The notes under the pieces were generated by a model. It saw only the letters and a list, made by a program, of their open reading frames with translations. It was not told the origin of the DNA and made no database searches. Source: Proteiniphilum sp. (GTDB taxonomy: Bacteria; Bacteroidota; Bacteroidia; Bacteroidales; Dysgonomonadaceae). From it: 16,511 nt of DNA. Shown piece after piece: positions 1 through 7,452 of this stretch; positions within the stretch are counted from its first letter, which is position 1; the number at the start of each line of letters is the position of its first letter. The stretch covers positions 1 to 16,511 of the forward strand of contig JAISZV010000193.1 of the NCBI GenBank assembly GCA_031284475.1, given 5' to 3'. Both the position numbers and the translations under genes were made by a program.

Positions 1-2
1 CG

Positions 3-515
3 GTACCTAAAATGATCATTATGGGAACAAACGATCCCTATTGGACGGTTGACGCCATTAAACATTATATCAGCGACATTCCCGGGCATAATCTGTTGCA
101 TTATGTTCCCAATGCCGGTCATGGTTTGGGAGATAAAATACAGGCTTTCGGTGCGTTAAGCGCGTTTTTCACCCTTATGTTGAATAAAGCGGACTATCCC
201 GTCTGTGAGTGGAATCTGGCAGAAAAAGGTAAGAATATCGATCTACAGGTAAAGGCCTCTTCCGATCAACTGATAGGCGCTGCATTATGGAGTTCCGTAT
301 CGGATAGCAGGGATTTTCGTAAGGCAACATGGACTAAAAGCGATATACAGATCAATGCTAAGAACAAATATGCGGTCAATGCGAGAATAAAGTATCCGAA
401 AACCGGATTTCAGGCTTTTTATGTCGACCTGATCTACGAAGATCCGCACGGTGAAAAATATTCGGTCAGTACACGTACGTATGTCTCTGATAATAAAGAA
501 GTATTTGTACAATGA
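3..515 (+). CDS. PhoPQ-activated pathogenicity-related protein (PqaA-type alpha/beta hydrolase), C-terminal part
   Basis: The gene enters from the left edge; the first complete codon in frame is at base 3 and the reading frame ends in TGA at 513-515. The visible part starts just before the motif GTNDPYW, which in the PhoPQ-activated pathogenicity-related family (Salmonella PqaA type) holds the catalytic Asp of an alpha/beta hydrolase triad. The catalytic His lies about 29 residues later in NAGHGL. The nucleophile Ser would be upstream, outside the window. After the hydrolase core there is a beta-rich tail of about 110 residues, which this family usually has. Members are exported and their substrate is not well established; an esterase or peptidase-like role is plausible. 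It is followed 55 bp later by the deacetylase gene on the same strand, so it may be part of the same operon. The family call is fairly sure, the substrate is not. Confidence 0.85.
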   Translation, partial: VPKMIIMGTNDPYWTVDAIKHYISDIPGHNLLHYVPNAGHGLGDKIQAFGALSAFFTLMLNKADYPVCEWNLAEKGKNIDLQVKASSDQLIGAALWSSVSDSRDFRKATWTKSDIQINAKNKYAVNARIKYPKTGFQAFYVDLIYEDPHGEKYSVSTRTYVSDNKEVFVQ

Positions 516-521
516 AAGCCG

Positions 522-540
522 TTTTCCCAAAAGGGTAAAA
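522..540 (+). other. Weak intergenic hairpin
   Basis: TTTT-CCC (522-528) pairs with GGG-AAAA (533-540, T536 bulged) around an AAAA loop. It lies in the 55-bp gap after the PqaA-type gene. The stem is short and no T-tract follows, so it is at most a weak pause or processing site and not a convincing terminator. Confidence 0.2.
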
Positions 541-570
541 TAAGGTAATAAATTCTATAAACCAAAAGAG

Positions 571-1491
571 ATGAGAGGAATCCTGATACTGGGTTTTATA
601 TTTTTTGCGGGAAGTCTGTCCGCACAAACATTGGCCGAACGCCTGGGGTATAAAAAGACGGACAGGCTGTTGATCGTCAACAACGACGATGCAGGCATGT
701 GCCATGCCGCCAATACCGCTACAATTAACGGGATGGAGAAAGGAGTGATTGGTTCGGCTACCATCATGATGCCCTGTCCCTGGTCGAATGAGATCGTAAA
801 ATATGCGAAAGAGAATCCGGACAAAGGATTCGGCGTACATCTCACATTGACTTCCGAATGGAAAAACTACAGATGGGGCACGATAGCGTCGCGCAGCGAG
901 GTTCCCGGACTGTATGATGAACAGGGTTACATGTGGAAAGATGTAATGGAGGTGTATAAAGCCTCCAATACCGAAGAAGCATTGATTGAAGGAAGGGCGC
1001 AGATCCGTAAGGCATTGGACGCGGGAGTACCGGTTACCCATATCGACTCGCATATGGGAACTTATCAGTATTCACCTGATTATATGCAAATCTATCTGCA
1101 ACTTGCCGAAGAATTTGGCCTCCCGGCGCGTATGCCGTCTCAATCCACTTTGGATAATATGGGCGCCCCTCCTTTCAGGGATATCTGTAAAAAGAAAGGG
1201 ATTATTCATCCGGACTATTTTATTCATGAAGAGTTTCAGTACTACGAAACCGAAAATGTAGAAGAGTTCTGGATCAATTACATCAAAAACCTGAAACCGG
1301 GCGTGACGGAAATTCTCATTCATGCCGCTACGGAGGGCGACGAAATACGGGCAATCACCGGTTCCGCTCCCAAACGTATAAAGGAATTGGAGTTTTTTAC
1401 CGGCGACAGGCTAAAGCAATTGATCGAAGAAGAAGGAATCATCGTGATTGGTTACCGCCCGTTGTTTGAATTACAAAGGAAAGGAAAATAG
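571..1491 (+). CDS. Secreted YdjC/ChbG-family carbohydrate deacetylase
   Basis: A 306-residue protein with a signal peptide (hydrophobic residues 4-15, likely cleavage after Ala18 in SLSA-QT). The rest matches the YdjC/ChbG polysaccharide-deacetylase superfamily: NNDDAG at 37-42 carries the metal-binding and catalytic aspartates, GVHLTL at 88-93 a metal His, HIDSH at 157-161 the His pair of the active site, and LIHAA near 250-254 the C-terminal conserved His. E. coli ChbG removes an N-acetyl group from chitooligosaccharides. This member is exported, so it would act on an extracytoplasmic amino sugar, and it sits two genes before a glucosaminidase-like GH2 that would prefer deacetylated ends. 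The start at 571 is the only ATG placed correctly before the signal peptide. The exact substrate is unknown. Confidence 0.88.
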   Translation: MRGILILGFIFFAGSLSAQTLAERLGYKKTDRLLIVNNDDAGMCHAANTATINGMEKGVIGSATIMMPCPWSNEIVKYAKENPDKGFGVHLTLTSEWKNYRWGTIASRSEVPGLYDEQGYMWKDVMEVYKASNTEEALIEGRAQIRKALDAGVPVTHIDSHMGTYQYSPDYMQIYLQLAEEFGLPARMPSQSTLDNMGAPPFRDICKKKGIIHPDYFIHEEFQYYETENVEEFWINYIKNLKPGVTEILIHAATEGDEIRAITGSAPKRIKELEFFTGDRLKQLIEEEGIIVIGYRPLFELQRKGK

Positions 1492-1511
1492 AGCTATTTG
1501 CGTTAAGCCAG

Positions 1512-4500
1512 ATGAAAATTGTAAAAATTACCGGCGGGCTGCTCCTCATTTTGGTTGCCACCCTTTCACTTTTCGGTTACAGCAACATGCGTGACCGTCA
1601 CCGGGGGTATGTGGTCGATCTGAAAATCGAAAGCAAGGAACCCCGGATCATGCGTGCCGGCTTTGCCGCAGTGACGATCACTCCCGAATATATGGAACCG
1701 TGGAATGATGCGGACAACAACGCGCGTTACGAGCCGAAAAAAGGAGATACCTATGAAGATCTGAATGGAAACGGAAAGTTCGACACATACTGGGTTGCCG
1801 GATTTGGAAACAAAGCCGCCGCCCAAGGTATACACGACGACCTTTGGGCCAGGACAGTGGTGCTGGAAGATGGTAATACGAGACTTGCGCTCGTGGCTGT
1901 GGATGTGATCGGCATGTTTCATCCGATGGTCGTGGATATTCGTAAAATGTTGCCGGAAGAAGCGGGGATCACTTATTTGACGATCACATCCACCCATACG
2001 CATGAAGGCCCCGATTTAATGGGCCTGTGGGGTGAATCGCCCTTGAAAAGCGGGGTGAACGCCGAGTGGAGGGAATATGTGAAAAAGCGCGTTGTTCAAT
2101 CTGTCATAGAAGCTGTAGAAGCATTGCGTCCTGCTCATTTCCGTTTCTCACAGAACCTCACGGAAGGGATCGTCACGCTCAAGGACACCCGCGAACCGTA
2201 CGTCTTCGACGAAGGACTCAGAATGATGCAGGTCATCGACGCCGAGACTTCACAAACGCTTGGAACCTTGATTCAATGGGCCAATCATCCCGAAACGTTG
2301 TGGAGTAAAAACCGGTACATATCTTCCGATTTTCCCCACTACCTGAGGGAAGCCGTAGAGAAAGGAGTGTATCACGGAGACAGTCTGGCCATAAAAGGAG
2401 TCGGCGGCGTCGCACTTTATGTGAACGGGGCCGTAGGCGGATTAATGACTACCCATGCTACAACGGAAGTCAAAGACCCGTTCGGGGATACAACCTATGT
2501 AGAGCCGTCGTTCGATAAGATCCGCGCACAGGGATACACGCTTGGATTGATCGTACTCCGTGCGATGGAGGAAAAAGCGGTGGAGGTGCGTGAAGCAGGG
2601 ATCAACCTGCGCGCCAAAACGTTTGCGCTTCCTTTAAAGAACAACCTGTTCCGCCTTGCCGCCGCCATCGGGATCATGGATGCGGATATGACCGGATGGA
2701 TGAAGAAACGCACCGAAGCCGCGGTATGGAGCATCGGGCCTGCCGGCTTCATCACTTTTCCGGGGGAGCTCTATCCGGAGATATTAAACGGAGGCATAGA
2801 GGCGTTGCCCGGCCGTGATTTTCCGGTCGATCCGCAGGAAACGCCGCCTCTCCGCGATCTGATGAAAGGAGAGTTTCTATTCGGTATCGGCCTTGCCAAT
2901 GATGAGGTCGGGTATATTATTCCCAAAAGCCAATGGGATGTGAAAAAACCGTATGTATACCGGGATAAACCCTACTACGGCGAGCAAAATTCACTCGGCC
3001 CGGAGACCGCCCTTCTTCTGTACAAAGAGTTGCGCCTCCTGTTGGAAGAGTTGCCTGACGCTCCCCCTCTCCCATCGAAAACGGAGCAAGCCAGGGATGC
3101 GCTGTTGGCGCGTATCATTTCCGAAGTACCGGCAGAGAAGCTGGATGAGTTGACCAATCAGCAACTGTTGAGGATGATCAGTGAAGAAGAAAAAGAGATC
3201 TTTGCCGAAGATCACTGGCGTTTCACGGTCGATAAGCCCGCCCTGGTATCTGTGATGCGTCATAAAGGACAGGAAACGCCCCCTTTCTGGTTAAAAGAGA
3301 AGGGATTTAAGAAAACAGGCTTAACGGCGTCGAACGAAAACTACGAATACGAAGTATGGCAAAAGGAGTTTCCGGCCGGAGAGATCAGTCTGGGGATCAA
3401 CGGATTCGATATGCACCGGGTGGTTTATTTTGTCACAATAGGCCCTGTCGCCGGAAACGATATGCCTGAGATTCTGCATCACTCCCCTGACAAATGGAAA
3501 GTGATTCGGATGGAAAAAGGAGCATACACCTATAACGACTGGGACGAATTGGTCATTGAGCGACTGCCGGAAGAACTCGAAGGGCATATCTTGTTCACCA
3601 CTATCCGTGGCCGTGCGCGCGAAGCCGCTGTATTAAATTCATTCCGGGAAACGCCCTATCCGGCGTCACCGGATGCAGATCAGGTGATGCTCACCTGGTG
3701 CGACTCCCCGGCTACCACACAGGCAATCCAGTGGAGAACAGATACTTCGGTATCTAAAATGGCGCTCAGGTATTGGAGTGAAGACAACAATAAACGGGAA
3801 TTTTCGGAGGCAGCGGCTTCACAACAACTGCTCGGCGATCAATATATCCATAACGATCCGGTGGTGAAACACTGGGAAGTAAACATTACGGGGCTTCGAC
3901 CCGGTACAAAATATAATTATCTGATATATAACGCGGATAACGGGAAGGAGAGCAGCGACTATTCGTTCCGCACCGCACCGTTAAAAAAACGCCCTTTCAG
4001 CTTCATCTATCTGAGCGATACGCATAATGATGATATAGTGGAGCCGGTGCTGAAACAGGCTGTAAAAGAAGCGCCCGATGCTGCTTTCCTGGTACATTCG
4101 GGCGACCATGTAAATACCGGGCTGTTCAGAGACCTTTGGGATAAATACCTACATTCGGGGAGGGATATCTTTCCCGGATTGCCGTTTGTCCCCACTTTGG
4201 GCAATCACGACAGTCAGGACGGCCTGCCTCCCACACTCTATACACAACTGTTTATGTTACCAGGGGAAACCGCATACGGCTTGTCTCCCGAACGAAATTA
4301 TGCTTTCTCCTACGGTGATGCGCGTTTCTATATGATCGATGCAACGGGAGATATAAACAAGATTGCGTGCTGGCTGGAAGAAGAACTCAGGCAAACCAAA
4401 GAGAAATGGAAAATAGCCGTCACCCATTTCCCGCCTTATGCGACGGATGATTCTTACCCGGAAATACGCAGGTCATGGTGTTCGCTGTTCGATCAATACC

Positions 4501-4778
4501 ATGTCGATCTGGTGTTGTCCGGGCATGTGCACCAATATTTCCGGTCGTACCCGGTCAATAATGAACAGGTGGCGTCCGATCCCAAAAACGGGAGCATCTA
4601 TATTTCCTCGGTAGTAGTCGAACCCCGTGAACCGGAGCCGGCGTCTGAAAAATATAATGAAGTATATGCCGATAAGGGGGGATTATTCCAGATTATCCGT
4701 ATCGATAACAATACGCTCGATTTTATATCCAAAGGGATCGACGGCACAATCACAGACCGGTTTTCACTAAAGAAATAG
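1512..4778 (+). CDS. Neutral-ceramidase-like domain fused to a purple-acid-phosphatase-like phosphoesterase
   Basis: A single uninterrupted 1088-residue frame. Residues 1-24 are an N-terminal membrane/signal segment. Residues 46-515 resemble the neutral/alkaline non-lysosomal ceramidase N-terminal domain: THTH at 161-164, NHPE at 259-262 with ISSDF at 270-274, PGEL at 417-420 and GYIIP at 467-471, matching the zinc-ligand regions of that fold. An EF-hand-like loop (DLNGNGKFD, 83-91) probably binds calcium. The position of the ceramidase nucleophile Ser reads NGAVGGLM (305-312), so Ser is absent. Residues ~565-712 are an unrecognised region. Residues ~715-822 form a fibronectin-III-like domain as in purple acid phosphatases, and 828-1088 a calcineurin-like phosphoesterase with SDTH (835-838), GDH (864-866), GNHD (897-900), THFP (971-974) and GHVH (1004-1007). 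The metal set is complete, but the PAP chromophore Tyr after GD is not seen. The GH2 gene follows after 12 bp. Domain calls are good; the substrate is inferred only. Confidence 0.82.
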   Translation: MKIVKITGGLLLILVATLSLFGYSNMRDRHRGYVVDLKIESKEPRIMRAGFAAVTITPEYMEPWNDADNNARYEPKKGDTYEDLNGNGKFDTYWVAGFGNKAAAQGIHDDLWARTVVLEDGNTRLALVAVDVIGMFHPMVVDIRKMLPEEAGITYLTITSTHTHEGPDLMGLWGESPLKSGVNAEWREYVKKRVVQSVIEAVEALRPAHFRFSQNLTEGIVTLKDTREPYVFDEGLRMMQVIDAETSQTLGTLIQWANHPETLWSKNRYISSDFPHYLREAVEKGVYHGDSLAIKGVGGVALYVNGAVGGLMTTHATTEVKDPFGDTTYVEPSFDKIRAQGYTLGLIVLRAMEEKAVEVREAGINLRAKTFALPLKNNLFRLAAAIGIMDADMTGWMKKRTEAAVWSIGPAGFITFPGELYPEILNGGIEALPGRDFPVDPQETPPLRDLMKGEFLFGIGLANDEVGYIIPKSQWDVKKPYVYRDKPYYGEQNSLGPETALLLYKELRLLLEELPDAPPLPSKTEQARDALLARIISEVPAEKLDELTNQQLLRMISEEEKEIFAEDHWRFTVDKPALVSVMRHKGQETPPFWLKEKGFKKTGLTASNENYEYEVWQKEFPAGEISLGINGFDMHRVVYFVTIGPVAGNDMPEILHHSPDKWKVIRMEKGAYTYNDWDELVIERLPEELEGHILFTTIRGRAREAAVLNSFRETPYPASPDADQVMLTWCDSPATTQAIQWRTDTSVSKMALRYWSEDNNKREFSEAAASQQLLGDQYIHNDPVVKHWEVNITGLRPGTKYNYLIYNADNGKESSDYSFRTAPLKKRPFSFIYLSDTHNDDIVEPVLKQAVKEAPDAAFLVHSGDHVNTGLFRDLWDKYLHSGRDIFPGLPFVPTLGNHDSQDGLPPTLYTQLFMLPGETAYGLSPERNYAFSYGDARFYMIDATGDINKIACWLEEELRQTKEKWKIAVTHFPPYATDDSYPEIRRSWCSLFDQYHVDLVLSGHVHQYFRSYPVNNEQVASDPKNGSIYISSVVVEPREPEPASEKYNEVYADKGGLFQIIRIDNNTLDFISKGIDGTITDRFSLKK

Positions 4779-4790
4779 AGATACGAACCT

Positions 4791-7448
4791 ATGAAATTCA
4801 GTCACATCATTTTTACATTGGCAGGCGTTTTCTTTTTGTTATCCTGTATGCAAAAAAACAGGATTGAGGAGCTCGTTTTGACGGACAACTGGTATATACA
4901 TCCTGCTGAGGGATTGAACCGGGATGGAGCGGCCTTATCCGCCTCTCCTGTAACGGATAACCGGATAAAGACATCCTTACCCGCTACGGTATTAGGGGCG
5001 TTATGCAATGCAGGCGTATATAAAGACCCTTTTTTCGGGATGAATCTGGAAGAAATACCCACAGAACAGTTCAAAAAACCCTGGTGGTACCAGACCTCTT
5101 TTGACTTGACAGGGTTCGATCCGGAGAAAGAACAAACGAAACTGCTGCTCGACGGCGTCAATTACAGCGCAAATGTATGGTTGAACGGTCATCAGATCCT
5201 TTCTGCAGACAGCGCCTTCGGAGCCTTCCGCCGCTACTCCTGCGACATAACCGGCATCGCTTCCGAATCTGCGAATCACCTGGCGATTGAGGTATTGCCT
5301 CCGCAACCTGGTGACTTTTATATGGGGTTTGTCGATTGGGCTCCTGTCCCACCCGACCGTAACATGGGAATTTATCGTCCGGTAAGGATCAAGCGGAGTG
5401 GAAAAGTTTCGATTGACCGTCCCTTTGTCATAACGGATGTAAACACCGAAACATTGGACGAAGCAACCCTGTCTGTTTCCGCGGAATTGACCAATCATCA
5501 TTCCGAGAGTAAGCAAATGACCCTGGAAGCCGGAATAGAAAACAATGTGATCAGGGAAACCTTTACGGTTGGAGCAGGAGAAACGGTTACGGTGGAGCTT
5601 ACCCCGGAAAATTTTAAAGAGTTGACAATAAAAAACCCTCGCCTCTGGTGGCCTAACGGATTGGGAAAGCCGGAAATGTACACCTTACATCTGTCGCTTA
5701 AAGAGGGGAACAGGATATGTGACACGACAACGGTCAGGTTCGGCGTCCGTACGATAGAAACCTATCTGAATGAGCAGGGCGTCCGCGGATATAAGATAAA
5801 CGGAAGGGAAACGCTGATAAAAAGCGCCGGCTGGGTAGACGACCTGTTCCTTCGCAGCGACACGAAGAATAACAGGGCGCAAATACGTTATGTAAAAGAG
5901 ATGAATCTCAATTCCCTCCGGTTTGAGGGTTTCTGGGGAACGAGCCGGGAGATATACGACCTTTGCGACGAAAACGGCATCCTGCTGATGGTGGGATGGA
6001 GTTGTCAATGGGAATGGCCCGATTATCTCGGCCTGGCGATGGAGGTGGCGGAAGAAGACCAGAATATCCCGATCAATGAAGGAGTCGATAAATATGGGGT
6101 GAAGATCACGCCGGAGCAGGAGCAATTATTATCGGATATGTTCAGGGATCAGGTATTATGGCTGCGAAACCACCCGTCCGTATTTGTATGGGCCGTGGGC
6201 AGCGACGCCATGCCCAAACCGTCATTGGAAAAGAGATATGCGGAAACACTGGAGAGATATGACGGAAGCCGTTCTTTACTGGTTTCGGCCGGTGATTTTA
6301 CCAGTGAGCTCTCCGGAGTAACCGGGATGAAGATGAACGGGCCTTATGAATATGTCCCTCCCGTATACTGGTTTGAAGATAAAAAACTGGGAGGCGCTTT
6401 CGGGTTCAATACCGAAACAGGCCCCGGCCCGCAAATACCGCCGGTAAGCAGTATCAGGAGAATGATCCCGGAAAAAGACCTCTGGCCGCCGCTTAATCCG
6501 GTGTGGGATTATCACTCCGGGCGAAAAGATTTCAACAGTGTGAGGGTTTATCTGGACGCGTTAAATAAAAGATACGGAACGCCGGAGACCTTAGAGGAAT
6601 TGTCCATGAAGGCGCAATGGGCTAACTATGAAGCCATCCGGCCGATGTTCGAAGCATTCGTGGTGAACCGTCCGGTGGCGACAGGGGTGGTACAATGGCA
6701 GTTAAATTCGGCCTGGCCGGAATTTTACTGGCAGCTGTATGATTGGTATTTAATGCCTACCGGCGCATATTTCGGTACGAAAAAGGCGTGTCAACCCGTC
6801 AATATTATTTACAATTATCATGACAGGAAAATATATGTCGCCAACGATATACTGGGCGATATAAACGATCATACCGTCAGGGCTACATTGTACAATAGTC
6901 GGTCTGAAATAATATTTGAACAGGGAAAAAAGTTGTCCGTAAAAGAAAATTCGTCAGTGGTCTTTACCGAATTACCGGAATTGCCTGATAAAAAAGGAAC
7001 TTATTTCCTGAATTTAACCCTGCACGACAGCCGGCGCCGGTTGGTAGCCGACAATTTTTATTGGTTGTCGGGCCGGGAAGACCGGATGGATTGGGATCAA
7101 TACTATTGGTATTATACACCTCAGAAGCAGTATGCGGATTTCAGCGAATTGAACAATCTGCCTCAACCGCAAGTGAATGTTACAAAGAAAGCGTACAAGG
7201 AAAACGACGAGTGGGTAGTGGAAGTGAACATGAGCAACACCAGCAAAAATATCGCGTTCGGCATAGAGTTGCTATTGGTGGATAATCAGACGGAAAATCC
7301 GGTGCTTCCGGTATATTGGAGCGATAATTATCTATCTTTGGTGAATGATGATACCAAAAAGATTACGGCTCGTTGCAGCCTGTCCGACGCGGCCTCCGAA
7401 CCTTCGGTAATTATACAGGGTATAAATGTAGAACGAATAAAAAAATGA
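4791..7448 (+). CDS. GH2 glycoside hydrolase, exo-beta-D-glucosaminidase-like lipoprotein
   Basis: An 885-residue GH2-family enzyme. The N-terminus has a short hydrophobic stretch and lipobox LLSC (Cys19), so it is probably a lipoprotein facing the periplasm or cell surface. A galactose-binding-like sugar domain (about 30-205, with WYQTSF and VWLNGH), an immunoglobulin-like sandwich (about 205-320) and the TIM barrel (about 325-600) follow the GH2 order, with beta-sandwich domains at the C-terminus. The usual GH2 Asn-Glu acid/base motif is replaced by Ser471-Asp472 in AVGSDAMP, and the likely nucleophile is Glu542 in NTETGPG. The same Ser-Asp/Glu arrangement with similar spacing is known in exo-beta-D-glucosaminidase CsxA of Amycolatopsis, which removes GlcN from the non-reducing end. 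Mannosidase or another hexosaminide activity remains possible. It lies 12 bp after the fusion phosphatase gene and 4 bp before the next gene, so co-translation is likely. Confidence 0.83.
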   Translation: MKFSHIIFTLAGVFFLLSCMQKNRIEELVLTDNWYIHPAEGLNRDGAALSASPVTDNRIKTSLPATVLGALCNAGVYKDPFFGMNLEEIPTEQFKKPWWYQTSFDLTGFDPEKEQTKLLLDGVNYSANVWLNGHQILSADSAFGAFRRYSCDITGIASESANHLAIEVLPPQPGDFYMGFVDWAPVPPDRNMGIYRPVRIKRSGKVSIDRPFVITDVNTETLDEATLSVSAELTNHHSESKQMTLEAGIENNVIRETFTVGAGETVTVELTPENFKELTIKNPRLWWPNGLGKPEMYTLHLSLKEGNRICDTTTVRFGVRTIETYLNEQGVRGYKINGRETLIKSAGWVDDLFLRSDTKNNRAQIRYVKEMNLNSLRFEGFWGTSREIYDLCDENGILLMVGWSCQWEWPDYLGLAMEVAEEDQNIPINEGVDKYGVKITPEQEQLLSDMFRDQVLWLRNHPSVFVWAVGSDAMPKPSLEKRYAETLERYDGSRSLLVSAGDFTSELSGVTGMKMNGPYEYVPPVYWFEDKKLGGAFGFNTETGPGPQIPPVSSIRRMIPEKDLWPPLNPVWDYHSGRKDFNSVRVYLDALNKRYGTPETLEELSMKAQWANYEAIRPMFEAFVVNRPVATGVVQWQLNSAWPEFYWQLYDWYLMPTGAYFGTKKACQPVNIIYNYHDRKIYVANDILGDINDHTVRATLYNSRSEIIFEQGKKLSVKENSSVVFTELPELPDKKGTYFLNLTLHDSRRRLVADNFYWLSGREDRMDWDQYYWYYTPQKQYADFSELNNLPQPQVNVTKKAYKENDEWVVEVNMSNTSKNIAFGIELLLVDNQTENPVLPVYWSDNYLSLVNDDTKKITARCSLSDAASEPSVIIQGINVERIKK

Positions 7449-7452
7449 CGCA

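Noticed and set aside
466..1053. 195-residue open frame on the - strand
   Set aside because: It lies opposite the deacetylase gene, has no recognisable motif, and its composition fits an antisense shadow of a well-supported gene.
1512..4778. The ceramidase-phosphatase fusion as an assembly artefact
   Set aside because: The frame is continuous over 1088 codons, an ordered intermediate segment joins the domains, and base composition is uniform; kept as a real fusion, though it has not been tested against relatives.
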